From positions 5,084,001 through 5,148,000 of the forward strand of contig JAHRBC010000001.1 of NCBI GenBank assembly GCA_022702545.1: a stretch of 64,000 nt of DNA, given 5' to 3'. The position numbers and the translations under genes are program-made. A model generated the notes under the pieces. It ran no database searches and was not told the DNA's origin. It was given only the letters and a program-made list of their open reading frames with translations. Origin of the DNA: Phycomyces nitens (Eukaryota > Mucoromycota > Mucoromycetes > Mucorales > Phycomycetaceae). Positions 11,438-24,300 of this stretch are shown here, piece by piece. Position 1 is the first letter of the stretch. Every line of letters starts with the position of its first letter.

Positions 11438-11543
11438 ATCATCTTATATGCACTCTTTAAAACAATCTTTTTTTTTATTTTACTGATTTGAATTGCTGTA
11501 ATTCTTACCTTGACCTTTTTCTAAAAAGCATATCAATCTTTGC
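11231..11543 (+). other. Intergenic spacer with TTA microsatellite
   Basis: Poly-pyrimidine and (TAT)n tracts at about 11398-11436, upstream of the kinase start. The microsatellite makes an apparent poly-Tyr reading frame that is not a gene. Confidence 0.6.
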
Positions 11544-13228
11544 ATGGACCTGCCATCAACTGTGTTGGTCGCCTCAACTCATGTACATGCTACAGGAAGA
11601 CTATCCCTCGAAAGAAAGTCTGCAAACGACATTCTCTTGCGTTCTCTGTCCTCAAATCCCATTCGTCCCAGAACCAATTCCCTATCTCTCCTTCTCGAAC
11701 GCTGGTCCCCACAATTCCTGTCTCAGGAACCCCAGGACCCAATTGAACCTCTCTGGCCAGCCACCAGACATGCCTATGGCCTGGTAGCAGTAATTGGTGT
11801 GTATTCCAAGGCATTTGTTCGGATATGCTGATACGCATGAATCCCTTAGGAAGAGGATCATCTGCTACAGTGTATTCTGGGTACCATATATCCACTCGAG
11901 CAAGTATAGCAATCAAAAGAGTCGATCTCGAGTGTCTGGACATCAATGGCACTGGAACACGCCTGGACGCACTGCACAAGGAGATCCAGATAATGTCTCT
12001 CTGTAGTCATCCGCACCTCTTGCCGGTCTACCAGAGCTTTGTGTCCAACAGCCATCTCTATATTGTCATGCCTCTCATGTCTGCTGGTAAATTCCAACAA
12101 ATGTCCAAATGGCGTATTAATCGTGTTCTAGGCTCATGTCTTGATCTATTACAGACCACCGGAAACGGTCTAGGCGAATCAATTGTGGCCTGGTACATGT
12201 CTACAGACCTTCTTTCATTTATTCATTCTTGTAGCATTCTCAAACAGGTTGCCCTGGGGTTGGCCTATCTCCACACCAACCATCTGGTGCACCGGGATGT
12301 AAAAGCGGCAAACCTCTTGCTGGACTGGAAGACAGGTTATGTTTCACTTGCTGACTTTGGGGTCAGTAACCATTTACTTGCTAATGGTGCACACTCTTCA
12401 GAGCCAGCCTTTGATGCACCTGGTGGTGTACGGCGTAGTACTTGTAGACCAGCAGATCTGAATCCCAAGGCGTCTCTCAGACGTTCATTTGTTGGAACTC
12501 CATGCTGGATGGCCCCTGAAATACTCTACTGTCAGGCATATGGAACAGCGGTCGATATGTGGTCCTTTGGAATCACGGCTCTGGAATTGGCCTGTGGAAG
12601 GGCTCCTTTTAGTGAATATGACATTCGTACTGTGAGTCAGGGTTTGTTGTCCGTCCAGACAGGCTCTTAACCGTGTCTCTAGATATTTTCCTGCATTCTA
12701 CACAGACCCTCGCCCACACTTGAGAGCGTCGGTTCCACAGCCGGCTATGGTGATCGTTATCATGAGTTTGTTGCCCAATGTCTTTCCAAGGATCCTGATC
12801 AGCGACCAACTGCCCAAGAAGCACTTGCCTGTCCTTTTATATCTCATGCAGAACCGCCTACGCATTTGGCCGAGTATCTTGCTCGCTACCCAAAGCTCAA
12901 CAAAACTCCTCCTACAAATCTTGAACCCTTTGACACCTTGGACTCCATTCCATCCGAAAGCGACGATCAAAGCAAGTATCAGAATATTTGATTTGATGGT
13001 ACTTATTAGCCTTTTGACATTTCAGATGGCTTGTGTTGGGATTTCTCGGCACAGCTGACCAAACCCCCTCAGCTGGACATCAGTCAAGTCCATAATGATG
13101 GGTCATTGAAAGATACGCTTGGGTCTCCTGTCACACCTCAAGATGTACAACCACCACCACCACTTGCTGTCAAATCAGACAATTTGGAATTCGAAGATTG
13201 GAGAGAACCAACCTTGGCTTACTTTTGA
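11544..13228 (+). CDS. Ste20-family (GCK/OSR1-like) serine/threonine protein kinase
   Basis: Six exons (11544-11796, 11850-12086, 12132-12192, 12235-12631, 12683-12971, 13026-13228) give 479 residues. The kinase domain is complete: glycine loop GRGSSATVYSG (about 85-95), VAIK-type lysine K107, HRDVKAAN with catalytic D205, DFG at 224-226, GTPCWMAPE activation segment and a GYGDRYHEF region like SPAK/OSR1 kinases. It should be an active Ser/Thr kinase; the STE20 group acts in stress, polarity and ion-homeostasis signalling. The C-terminal tail is Pro-rich and shows no recognisable OSR1-C domain. The last intron (12972-13025) starts with GCAAGT, a GC-AG intron. The 84-residue N-terminal extension is unconserved, so the start is less certain. 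Confidence 0.88.
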
Positions 13229-13504
13229 ACATTACTATTTTCTTTTCTTTTCTTTTCTTTTTTGGTTGCAGCCGATTTAACCATATATTATTCTACTATC
13301 TCTCACGAGCAATAAAAAGCTTCAATTCATCCTTATATTTCCACAAGCACTCTTGGCAGAGAAGCCCTTTTAAACACTCACGTGCCTTGACAATTCTCAA
13401 CCTCATCAACTCCGTTGTAAAATGAATTCTGGCTTTTGTAAAACTGTCTTGGCAATCTAGTTGTAGTTTGTGCTTTTTATTTTTTTGGATTACCAACTGG
13501 CTCC

Positions 13505-15321
13505 ATGTTCAATCGAAAGTCTCAATCATCAGCCCGATCATCTAGAGAACATGAATCTTATACGCATTCTCCTACCAAAGAACCAGAGTTGAATAATCGA
13601 CAAAGCATCGCAGAATCATTGAAGCATCCTGCCAGCATAAACGAAGCAGCCCGGAAAAACGATTGGATCTGTGATGATGACATTCAAACTGATGTGCTAT
13701 ACCCCCACTATAATCCAAAAGATAAAAAACCTGATCTTACTGCCTTTGATGCCATGTTTGAAGAACAAGCCCGCAAGATGTCTTGTGGAACTTTGAAACT
13801 GACAAGGACACTAAGCAAACATAATCAGCTGTATGGAGACTTTGGAAAAGTAATTATGTCCTTGTCACGTCCTGTGTCTCTTTATGGCTCACTCGTATTA
13901 CTTAAAGAACAACAATCCGTCTGTTGATCCAGATGTAGTTCGATTTGAGGTCTATTCTACAAAGCCTGTTCCGTATCCCACCCAGAGGATTCAGAATTTG
14001 CTTACTGAAGAAGGTCGCAGCTTAATCGATTATACCCTAAAGTCTACCGGATGGTGGTTTGATGCACTGAGCCCAACAGATGAAGAAATGAGGGTCCTGA
14101 GCAAGGTAAGGGGTGTAGATTATAAATAAAGAGGGTTTTACAACAAAGAATAATAAGAAAGACTTGTCAAGTAGACATTCCATATTCACCCTTTGACAGC
14201 TGAAGATATTCAAGCAGAAGAACCGCGCGAAAAGGTCGAACTGTTCCCAAATTATACATTTGTCTGTTTCCGAAGCTTTGATATTGATCCCTATTCAGAG
14301 CTTATTCTTCCTTACAACTTTTATATCCTAATCTTTAAAGAAGGTCTTTTGACAGTAAGCAACATCTTGATCAAATGTATCATTGACTAAGTGGCGTACT
14401 TTACTTTCAGTTCCATTACAAGCAATCTCCACACCCAGAGAAAGTTCGTCAGCGTATTGATAATCTCAAGGAGCATATGGTGATTACGCCCGACTGGAAT
14501 AGTTATGCCTTGATTGATTCCATTACCGACAGCTTTGCGCCTACAATCAACCAGGTAGAAGTAGAGGCCATATCAATCGATGAGCTATCTCTTGTGCTTC
14601 GCCGATCTGAACAATCAGACATGTTAAAGCGAATCAGTCGATGTCGCCGGCGCTCGACCCAGCTGTCGCGTCTACTGAGCTCAAAGCTTGATGTTCTCAA
14701 GAGTCTGATGAAGAGATACGAAGACAAGACGCGAGATAATTTGTTTTTCCAGCCAAATATGCTTACAGGCGACCAGGAACCCTCTAATCCTGCAAACGAT
14801 CTAGCAGAAAAACGATCTTTTACTGAAGTGCTCTTGTACTTGGGCGATATTCAAGGTTAAATGCAAGAGATCATAGAGATGCACAGACAATTTCAAGCTG
14901 ACCATAACGTATCTTTCTAGATCATATTGTTACAATGGCACAAAATGTCAATCATTATGATAGAAGTTTGTATAGAGCCCACACAAACTATCTAGCTCAA
15001 GTCAACCTCGAACTCACAGAAACCTATGCAAAGACCAACGGTGTGATGAATCGTCTTACTTTTCTAGCAACCGTATTTGTGCCTCTTACACTCGTGGGTG
15101 GTCTATGGGGAATGAATGTCAAGGTATTAAAGCCAAGAAGATTGGCTTGACTGCTCCAATGAGCTACTCTAGATTACAATAAGGCACACCAATTAACATT
15201 TTTTTAAAAGGTTCCTGGCAGTGACTATGTCGATCTCAACTATTTCTACTGGATCCTTGGTGGTATGGCTCTCTACTGTGTTGTCTCGGTTTTCTTGGGC
15301 AAACAAGCACATATTCTCTAA
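13505..15321 (+). CDS. CorA-like Mg2+ transporter (Alr1/Mnr2 type)
   Basis: Six exons (13505-13849, 13908-14105, 14175-14354, 14411-14855, 14921-15123, 15211-15321) give 493 residues. The signature GMN (residues 453-455, in LWGMNVK) follows the first transmembrane helix (TFLATVFVPLTLVGGLWG); a second helix (YWILGGMALYCVVSVFLG) ends the protein. The cytosolic domain carries the family blocks TFHIHPLTAEDI, PNYTFVCFRSF and VTPDWNSYALIDSITDSFAP-like text, with a long coiled-coil arm leading into the membrane. This matches eukaryotic CorA relatives of yeast Alr1/Mnr2, pentameric Mg2+ channels of plasma membrane or vacuole. A charged N-terminal tail of about 115 residues is typical of this subgroup. 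Location cannot be decided from sequence. Confidence 0.92.
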
Positions 15322-17130
15322 GTTCAAGGGAGACTGGCATTTTTAAGAAACTCTTTGATCCAAGGAAAAGAAGACGAGGGATTTCTATACAAAAATATAT
15401 ATGCTGCTGAATAGTATAACGATTGAATATTTTATAGGATCGTTCAAAATGAGATTTTGACACTATGTACGGTATTACTTTTATCGGCATGTAATTAGAA
15501 GAAGAAGACAGTTAGACATGTAATTCTCCTGTTTTGATTACTTTGCCGTATTTTCTAAAAGGCATGAATAAATAAAAGGTTATTCATCCTTTTGGGCCTT
15601 TAATCCGTTTGCATGTTTCATAAACGAATCTAAGAAAAGGGCAAAAAGAGAGAAAACAGACAAACAGTTTAAATATAAATTCCTTTATAAATAATCCTCG
15701 TTAAAGTCTATATGATAATTATAATGATTGATTCCATGAGATTCGTTTATAAGGAACAGGAAGTGCAAGTACTATTGTCCCTAAAAGACATTGGTCGGAT
15801 CTGCTTTTGATTGGTCAAATTAGTTTTACCAATTGAATGTTCATTGCACAACTACACTGTTACTATAAAAATATTGAACAGCTGTAAGCTACGTTACAAG
15901 GTGCGAATGAAAGGGATGTGTTTACATTGATAATATTCTTAATGTACCCAAGTAATCGAGGAATATATAATAAAAGCAAGATACTTATTCAATAGAGGAT
16001 AGGCCCAGATTTATACTTTTCAAACGTTATTATATTATGAATTGAGAGGCAATGATTTTCATTTACTCTTTTTTACTTGTAGATATTTTGTCAGAGCCTC
16101 TCTCGACTGTTTTATCTTTGTATGTGGGGCTGACATTTGGCACATTTTATCATCCAATATATGCTAGATATTCTTGATTTTACTCAAGTCAAGACCTTTT
16201 TATTGCCAGTCAAGAACATTTCAAATTTGTCTTTACATATTTTTGACATTTCAGCTTTATGTGGTATGACATTGTCTTATTTGCTTTGGAAGCTAACAAG
16301 CTTGTTACACTGTATGTCATAAGATGACTTGAATTTGCCTTGTATGATATTAACATACTGTCTTGGATTCATTGATAATTTTGGGGTCTCACTACATGAG
16401 GCTTTTAATTTCCAGGCTTGGACTTGACACTTTCTTTATTATACGGCGCTCTATCTCTTTATCAACATCAAGATATCCGTGAATCTCACAAAATGATAAA
16501 CCAGTCAAGTATAGCAATAATGGTCTTTTTCTTAATGACCGAGTGCTTAGTACAGTTATGATTATATCTTTTCTTTTATTGGTTTATAATGAATGAGGCA
16601 TGTTAGAGCAATTGATACTAGAAAAGTAAACAAATCCAAGCATAACAACAAACATAGTTGGGGATTAAGAACTTTACACTTTTTCAGTCACGCTGTAATT
16701 CACGGGTTTTGTTATTGTTTCAATACCATCTTTTGAGCTCTTTGTGGTGCCATAACCTTGTTAACCTGGGGTTTATATATTGCATTGGATACGACAGAGT
16801 ATTGAGTTTAGCTTCTGTAGTAGTTTTTGATATATTTATTCAATAAAAACACTTTGAGCTGAAATATCCCTCCAAAATATACTTACATATAATTGACAGG
16901 TATTACTTATTTCCATTCTTTTTATATATATATTTACTACATATGTATTTCATCCTAATGGGACTTTGTATGTGATCTTGGATCCTAATGTTGATTGTGT
17001 TGGTCAAGATTACTCTTTTTTTTTGCTACTTATTAAAGCAGACTTTCAAGTGACCGGCAAGTTATTTGTGTGTTCCTAATTCACCTTTTATCCTAATAGC
17101 GCACGGACCATTTCAGCGTAACAAAATAAT
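15322..17130. other. AT-rich intergenic DNA
   Basis: About 1.8 kb of AT-rich sequence downstream of the CorA gene. I find no ORF with convincing composition, no RNA gene and no terminal inverted repeat. An AATAAA at about 15568 could end the upstream transcript. Confidence 0.5.
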
Positions 17131-17834
17131 GCACAAAATCACTCTTCTTGGACTTTTTGACGTCACAGGAACACCAACAGCTCTAATTTTTCTTTACTTC
17201 TTTGCCTCTTTACTTCTTCAACAACTACTTTTTGCTCACAATCAGTCAAATACTCTATCACGTCATCTCATTTTGACACAGAATGAATTACAGTCAATAG
17301 ATCAATCACGTCACCTTGGTTCCGACAAACCATCGACGAAAGCAGTAAAAAATAGAGATAAGCATACTCTTTTTGAATCAATCTGTTTTTATAATCAAGC
17401 TAAAGACATTGATAATGCAATCGCAGAACAGAAATCTCATAAAAAGAGGCATTTTGAGTGTCTTCCTTTTTCTTTGTTTCATAAGTCGTTTATATCAAGG
17501 TTCACCCAAAATTTTACAACGTTCTCAAACTAGCCAAGTAGCTATAAACCATTATTAACCCATTTGCCTAGCCATACATATAATACTTTTGGTTGCTTCT
17601 CCTCTGCAATCTGCTTTTGACATGACCAAACTTGCGCAAAGATGTCCCTCTGCATTCCGCATGGACATAGCCCCAGTAGATATGCCACGCTTTGATGACG
17701 ATGATGGCCTGGTCAGCGTTCACAACAAAGATGGCATCAATACAACCTTTGGTCCTGTTCCAAACTGCGAGGGTTCTTTGGAATCTGATGGTTCGTCTTT
17801 GGATGTGGAATCCATCGAAGTACGGTGCATTTAG
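17131..17834 (+). CDS. Doubtful small secreted orphan (two reading frames)
   Basis: Two open stretches stand out against AT-rich surroundings. The first (17131-17533) would encode about 134 residues and begins with a leader-like hydrophobic segment (TALIFLYFFASLLLQQLLFA), then charged sequence. The second (from the ATG at 17622) encodes an acidic, well-balanced peptide with the stretches FRMDIAPVDMPRFDDDDGL and NCEGSLESDGSSLDVESI. They may be two exons of one gene or unrelated chance ORFs; I could not find a convincing intron linking them. No family is recognised. Treat this as a placeholder. Confidence 0.25.
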
Positions 17835-18340
17835 CTTTAACTATCGACTTTTAGAATTTGTTTCAATTTCGTTTGATAAACTCTGCAAGTAAAATAATAG
17901 TATTTAAAATCCGGCATAATATAAAATATAATTCCTAATAAAAGGTCAATGGCTCATGCAAGTTTTCAGATGCTTTTTGGCCTGTTTACTGAAATACAAG
18001 CCTTTTGTACCAAACAGTTTGTAACTGGTTGTATAAATATACACATATTTTTTGTACATTTTTAATTTACTTTCTTTTTTATACAATAAATCCACGTATC
18101 TGGGTTTATTGTCTGTATATTTCCCGCAAGTGATTGAGCAGAGTCGAGCTCAAATCTACTGGAGAATAATTCAGATTTTTGGCTTGGAACAACTAATTTT
18201 ATATTTGAAATATTGATTCATAATATGAGCAATGTTCAGAATTCGATGTAACTGTCAAGATATCCAAGGTACTCATGACTATATGCTTTTCCAAAATACT
18301 GTATTTACAAATATACTGTGTAATAACTTAATATATCGAT
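17835..18340. other. AT-rich intergenic DNA
   Basis: About 500 bp between the doubtful orphan and the stop of the UNC80-like gene. Several AATAAA strings are present; no gene is seen. Confidence 0.5.
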
Positions 18341-21300
18341 TTACTGTAGAGGTGATCCTGTTATATGAGCAGACAATGGAAGTTGCTTGTTCATACTCTC
18401 GGCTGTCTCTGAACGGAGCTGGAGCATAAGCTGCCACTCTGATACCATCTTGGTGACTGCTTCATGATAGCTCCAAGGGCGCAACTGGGTGTCAGGTCGG
18501 TCAGTCATCCAGGGCAATGCGGGTTTATAACCCATAAATACTTGTACAGCCACAAGGGCAGTAAGGCTTTCTGCATGGATAGCATGAAGTAATGTAGATG
18601 TTTGATGATATTCAGATGACTGGCCGAGAATAGAAGGTCTACCAGGTCTACCAGGGCTGCCAGGACTTCCAGGACTACCGGGACTTCCGGGGCTACCAGG
18701 GCTACCAGGGCTTCCAGAACTACTTCTTGGAGTCACTGAAGAACGTGGAGACAATCCAGTATTGGGTGGTGGGTCCTGCTCTGTGTCGGACCAGTCATAG
18801 GAAGCGCGTGCAGAGAATGAAGGTGAATTGAGGGATGATATTGGACGAGACATTCCGGGTATATGTAACCCTAAGCCGCATGTCGAAGTATCGGGTGATA
18901 AGGTAACAGGGGATGTGTCATATTCAATATGAACTGATGGGGTGTTGATGTTTACAGTTGGAATAGGGTCCTTTTCTTTGGGTGAAAGTCCTCCACTCCA
19001 GCTTTTCCATCTTGATCTCCGTCCAGAAGAGTCCATGGTCATGCCAGATGTTGTAGTTCTAGGCGTGATAGGGCCGTGGATAGTGGATCTGTTATGAGAA
19101 CTTCCGACATCTCGAAGCCGCTCATGAATAAAGTCTCTCAAAAACAAGATCAGTGGACTTTTGTAACAAACAACAAACTCCAGAAAACGCCAGATAGCAA
19201 AATCATACACAACCGACATTGAGACCGGGCCAGACTGAAGTGATATCCGGAAATCAGGCGAGCCTGGCATAACTGACCAGCAATTTGGAGACGTGCCTGG
19301 GGACTGTACTTGGCTAGGTGTTGAGCGACCTGACCCGGATTTTGGACGAAGAGTCTTTAGAGCTTGTCCAAAAGCAAGCGCTTCCTTGAGAAAGTAAGCA
19401 ACCTGGACCCAAGCTCCTTTGATACCATCAAATGATTTTGCACCACGAACCAAGATGATTTTTAGAGCCACAAAACTGAGAGAGAACAGAAGAGCCACAG
19501 AAGATGTAGAGTGTAAGGTTTCCTTGGTATCTGGTGCTTCTGGTATATCTGCTGGATCCTGAACAGCTGGTTGGCCGATTCCAGACGTTATAGAAGTCAA
19601 CGAAAAACCAGAGGTTTTTGACTTTAGTAATGATGCTTGGCTACAGGAGTTTGTGGTGTAGGTTAAAAGACGCATCCAGTTGGCTGATGGATTAGGTCTA
19701 TATCGTCCAATTTCAGATGCAATATTGCCGTCCCAGCGAAGATCGTATTGAAGGCAGATCGGGATCAAGACTTTTCCGATAAGTACTGCCGAGGGTGGAA
19801 GCTGTTCAATTTCGTAAAGCACATCCTGGGTAGTGGTCTCCAGTATGGCAATAATGAGTCGAACGAGTGAATTACAGAATCGTGTGTGTCCAATCTCATC
19901 CTGCTCCCACTCTGAGCGCATGGCTACTGTGATTCCAAAAGGTACAAAACGTTCCTTGATAACACCTGCAATATCCATCATATTGACTGGCTGTCCTTGG
20001 CCACGCTCAAGAACAATCGCGAGGCCTTCATACAAATCAGCAGCATCGGTGTTTCTCCACTGGATACGGTATTGCGCATGGATCTGAATCAAGATTTTTT
20101 TGAATGGTTTGGTATAATTCTTGGTCAGATCATTGGAATTAAGTGCATTCAGTGCATCAACCAAGTAGTCTCTGATCCAGTCTGTAGTGCAAGTCGAATC
20201 TCGGAGTGTTCCATAGTCTTTCATGACAAACTTGATTACAGTAGCCATCTTTTCGTGGTTCATTTCTGATAGCTTTCCTCCGTTCTTCAAGTATTCCCGA
20301 ACAAGAAGTACAAACTCTTTTTTGATTGTCAAACGGTCATTCTGTTGCCATTGTTTTCCGTACGCATGCTGTGCAGACTCTGACCGGTTTGGACCTTGGT
20401 TTTTGTTTTGTTCTTCTGCCAAAGGATTCCTAGTAGCTCCTCCACCATGGGATGCATTGGCAGTTCCAAGACCTGTTATTGGCTTTGCATTCTTGCTGAA
20501 TTTTACAAACACTTCAACTAGAGCTGACACACCTTCCGTCACCAGCTCCTTTAGGTTTGTAAGTCTCCAGAACCTTGGCAATAAATGTCGAAGCATCTTT
20601 ACAAATTGCTCTGCTCTTAAGGATCCCGGATCGTAAGCAATAACCGTCAAGAATAGTCTGATAAAGTTGTCGAGTTTGAACTTTCTCTCTGAAAAATCAT
20701 TGTCTATTAACGGCAGTATTGGAGCAGTTACACTTCTGCCCAAAGGTCTCAGAATAGTAGTTGACAGAGGTATGGCCATAGGATTACTGACAGAGTCGAT
20801 ACGCTCTTGAATAGAACGTTCATGATCGTCTATTTCCACCTGTAACTGAAGCCCGAGAACATCCGATGTTGCTCCTAGACGAGGTGGGTTGTGCATGGCT
20901 TGCATAAGCGTAAACAAGTTGTCTGTCATCCAAGACCCGAGACCGGAAGATTTGTTATAAGCCTTTAGAATCAGAGGCACAAGTGCACCCAGCATCTGGA
21001 ACACAAATGCCTCTTCGTGTACAGCATAGAATCTGCACCAGGCAAATGTAATAGCTGACCGAATATGAGGGAATCGCTCTACGTCGCAAAAGACCTTGAA
21101 AAGAGCAGGGGTGAATGTAGTGTAGCCACGATTTGAGACAAAAAGGCGCTTAAATCGAGTAACAACACGGGTGTAGAGAACAAGTGTTTGTCCAATAATT
21201 CCAAAGTCATTCTTGTGTTCTAGAATAATTACATTGACGCCTTTTAAGATTCGATCAAGCTCCATACGGTCATTGTAGTTCTTATTCAAACCATTCAGTA

Positions 21301-24300
21301 GTACATCGATAAAACGAAGCCAGACTCTTGCGCGCAAGGCTGACAGAATGGCCACATCTTCCTCCCGCTGAGAGGACCGCCTCTCTGGCTCAATTTCATG
21401 TAGCTGCTGCGTAGTATTTTCTACACTCTCGAATACAACATCGGTGTCAAGTCGTTTACGTAGCTTAGGATCAGGAAAGTACATCTCTTCTGTTTCAAGT
21501 CCAACCCAGTTGCTGTCTGCTTCGGATAATGTAATAGGCTCATAGTCTTGAAGGGTCTTTTTGACGGCATAAACCTCTCTTGGATAACGAGTCAGGAAAT
21601 TGGTCAGGAATTGGATATGACTGATTCGTAACATAGCCACAGAAAATACATCCCAAGGAATATCAAGAACCGAGAAAGGAGACTTTATATTCTTTAGACT
21701 TCGTGGAAACATGGCTTCAGGTTGTTCACTTGTAAACCAGAATCGACCAGTACTAGACAGGAGATGTTCAATCTTGTTCTTACGAAGATCACGAGTAGAT
21801 AGACCATTTGTTGACAAGGTAAGTTCAGCCAAGATGGGATGAATCAAGGCCATCAAGACAAGCCCGTCTTTTTTGTTTTCGCGGGTGAGCCATTTGAGCA
21901 TGCCCGACAGATAGTTGAACAAGATATATGCAAACCCAGGAGGTAGCTTTGCCTGAATACTCACCAGATATCTTAGTCGTGACAGAATATCATGGTGGCG
22001 ATCAGCCTTATATTTTCCAAGATCACTTATGAAGGCACGCAAGAAGAGGGAAGGGTCATCTCGTGTAAGGGTTTCCAAAAGTTCTCGAAGTGCACTAGCC
22101 ACACCACTATCTTCGTCCTTGAGGAGATCAACCATGCTCAAGAAAGACACCGTGAAAGCATGGACTGTCGAGGCACGTTTTCTCCGTGTAATCATCTGGC
22201 TGATATTCACTTGCTTTACATCGCTCTTGGCGGCTCTGCCACTCTCTACTGGTTCGTTCATCCGTTCATCCTCTTCTTCCAAGAAAAGAGAAGGAAGAAG
22301 GGTCAAGGGGGTCAAGACTATCTTTAAAGCTTCATGCTCTTCGCCTTGGTCATCATCATCCCACCCAAGTTCCTGGATCTGTCTTTTTAATTCGATTGGA
22401 AAGTTGCTCGCATTCTTTAGTTTTGACATCCACCGAGGTTCATCCATGGTATATTGATTACTTCCGAGATCTGTTGGAACGAATGGTGTTGAAAATGCAC
22501 CACCATCTCCTCGAAATGGACGACGACGTGAAGAAATGGGGATATACTCCTGGGCAAGAACATTAAAGCGGTATGCATTAATGGCAGCATGTTTTCGAAG
22601 AGCAGATATTCTATTTGCAGGATTTACACTAAGGATATTTGGATAAGTATCACAGTATTCCAAGCATAATAACTAGATGTACCTGTAGAAATCACGAGTA
22701 GTTACTTCAATAACAGACTTTGGTATCTTTTCTCCGCATTGCATAAGTAGAAATGCGGCTGGTATGAATACTTGAGGATTACGATCGTCAGCGAATCTCT
22801 CCCACAATGGATTAACCAGGCGAGAAAACTCTTGTGTTGATAAGGCTGTGAAAACAGCAACAAGTAAAGATAAAACTGAGCCAAATGGATCCTGGTTGAT
22901 TTTTGATAATCTTTCTAGCCGTCGCTTAGCCAATGTTGTAGCCGGCCCATCCTGTAAATACTCATTGTAAGAGATTCGAAGAGGAGGACTGATATCAAGA
23001 GACATTGTGGCTTCTGAGCTTATAGGGTATTCTGCTTGTATGCTCCTTAGTCGCCTGTTTCTTCGGATAAGATGTGGTTGCCCATTATTGACTCCAAAAT
23101 CGTTGTTTACAGTGCTATTATCCGATTCTGCTGATTCAGACCTAGGCGGTGCTCTTAATATAAATCTATCATGGTGAGACTGTAGATTGCCGGTTTCTTT
23201 GGATAGCTCGTCAACTGTAAGGGAATGAACGATTCGAATCTTTTCAAACATAAGGGTAACATCGTCGAGAAACGTGCTGTGAAGCATGGCTGAGGTACGT
23301 GGCATCTTGGGTCTAACTTCTCCGTCAGTGTTTGGGGTCTCCCATGGCGAGGTCATTTTCTCTGAATCAAGGTATAGTTCGGCAGTTGCTACTGGCTGCG
23401 TAACCCATTCTATAGAGCGTGTCAGCCATCCTGGACGATGAGTAGTATTGCAGAAGAAACGAATGTCAAAAAATATATTGCAAAGGATCACTCGAAGTGG
23501 AATTGGTATCAAAATAAGCTTTTCCTTGGCTGTCATGAAAACAGATATACGTCTTTCAAGATCAATAAGAAATTTCTTTGCAATCTCGTCCTCTTCCATG
23601 TTTCGGTTTCGATTCCTTTGGTTGTCTCTCAATTCTTTGATGGCTTCTGAAAATTCAGCAGCAATAACACATTGTCCTAGAGTTGTGCTTCCCCATTTTG
23701 TGTCGGGTGTATTATCTGAATTTCCTGTCGATAGTAATTGGACATGATTGGGTTCGTTTTCTGAAGGTTTCGTTTTCTTGTTTCCAACATCGCTCAGGAG
23801 AAGTACATTGATCATCTCGGCATCCTGCATCCAGTATTGAATACCTGAAAGGTATCGACGGAGACATGTTATAAGCGTCAATAGGCTCACAATCTTGTCT
23901 TGATCGTTCGAGGCTACGCATGACACGACAGGCTTATAAAATACTGGTCTATATGATTTGGCTATTTTTGAAAGAAGATCACTCAAGGACGGGATACACT
24001 CTGGGTATGTCGATGTAATGGTGGTAAAGATTGTCGGCAGAGTTCTTTTGACTATTTCGTTGCTGATTTTGGTGTCAATATTGAATGCCAAGTTGTGATA
24101 TACTCTTACAGCACGTTCGCTTAACGTATCTTCCAACATAGCCTCTGTTCCAGATATGATTAATTCATTATAACCTTTATGCCAAAATTCTTCAAAATAC
24201 GCCTTTATGCCGTTTAGGGTGTTTTGTGGTATATTAACATCGTTGGGTGTGTCAATTGGGAGGCCTGAATGATGGTTGCCACTGTGATACGAATATCCAT

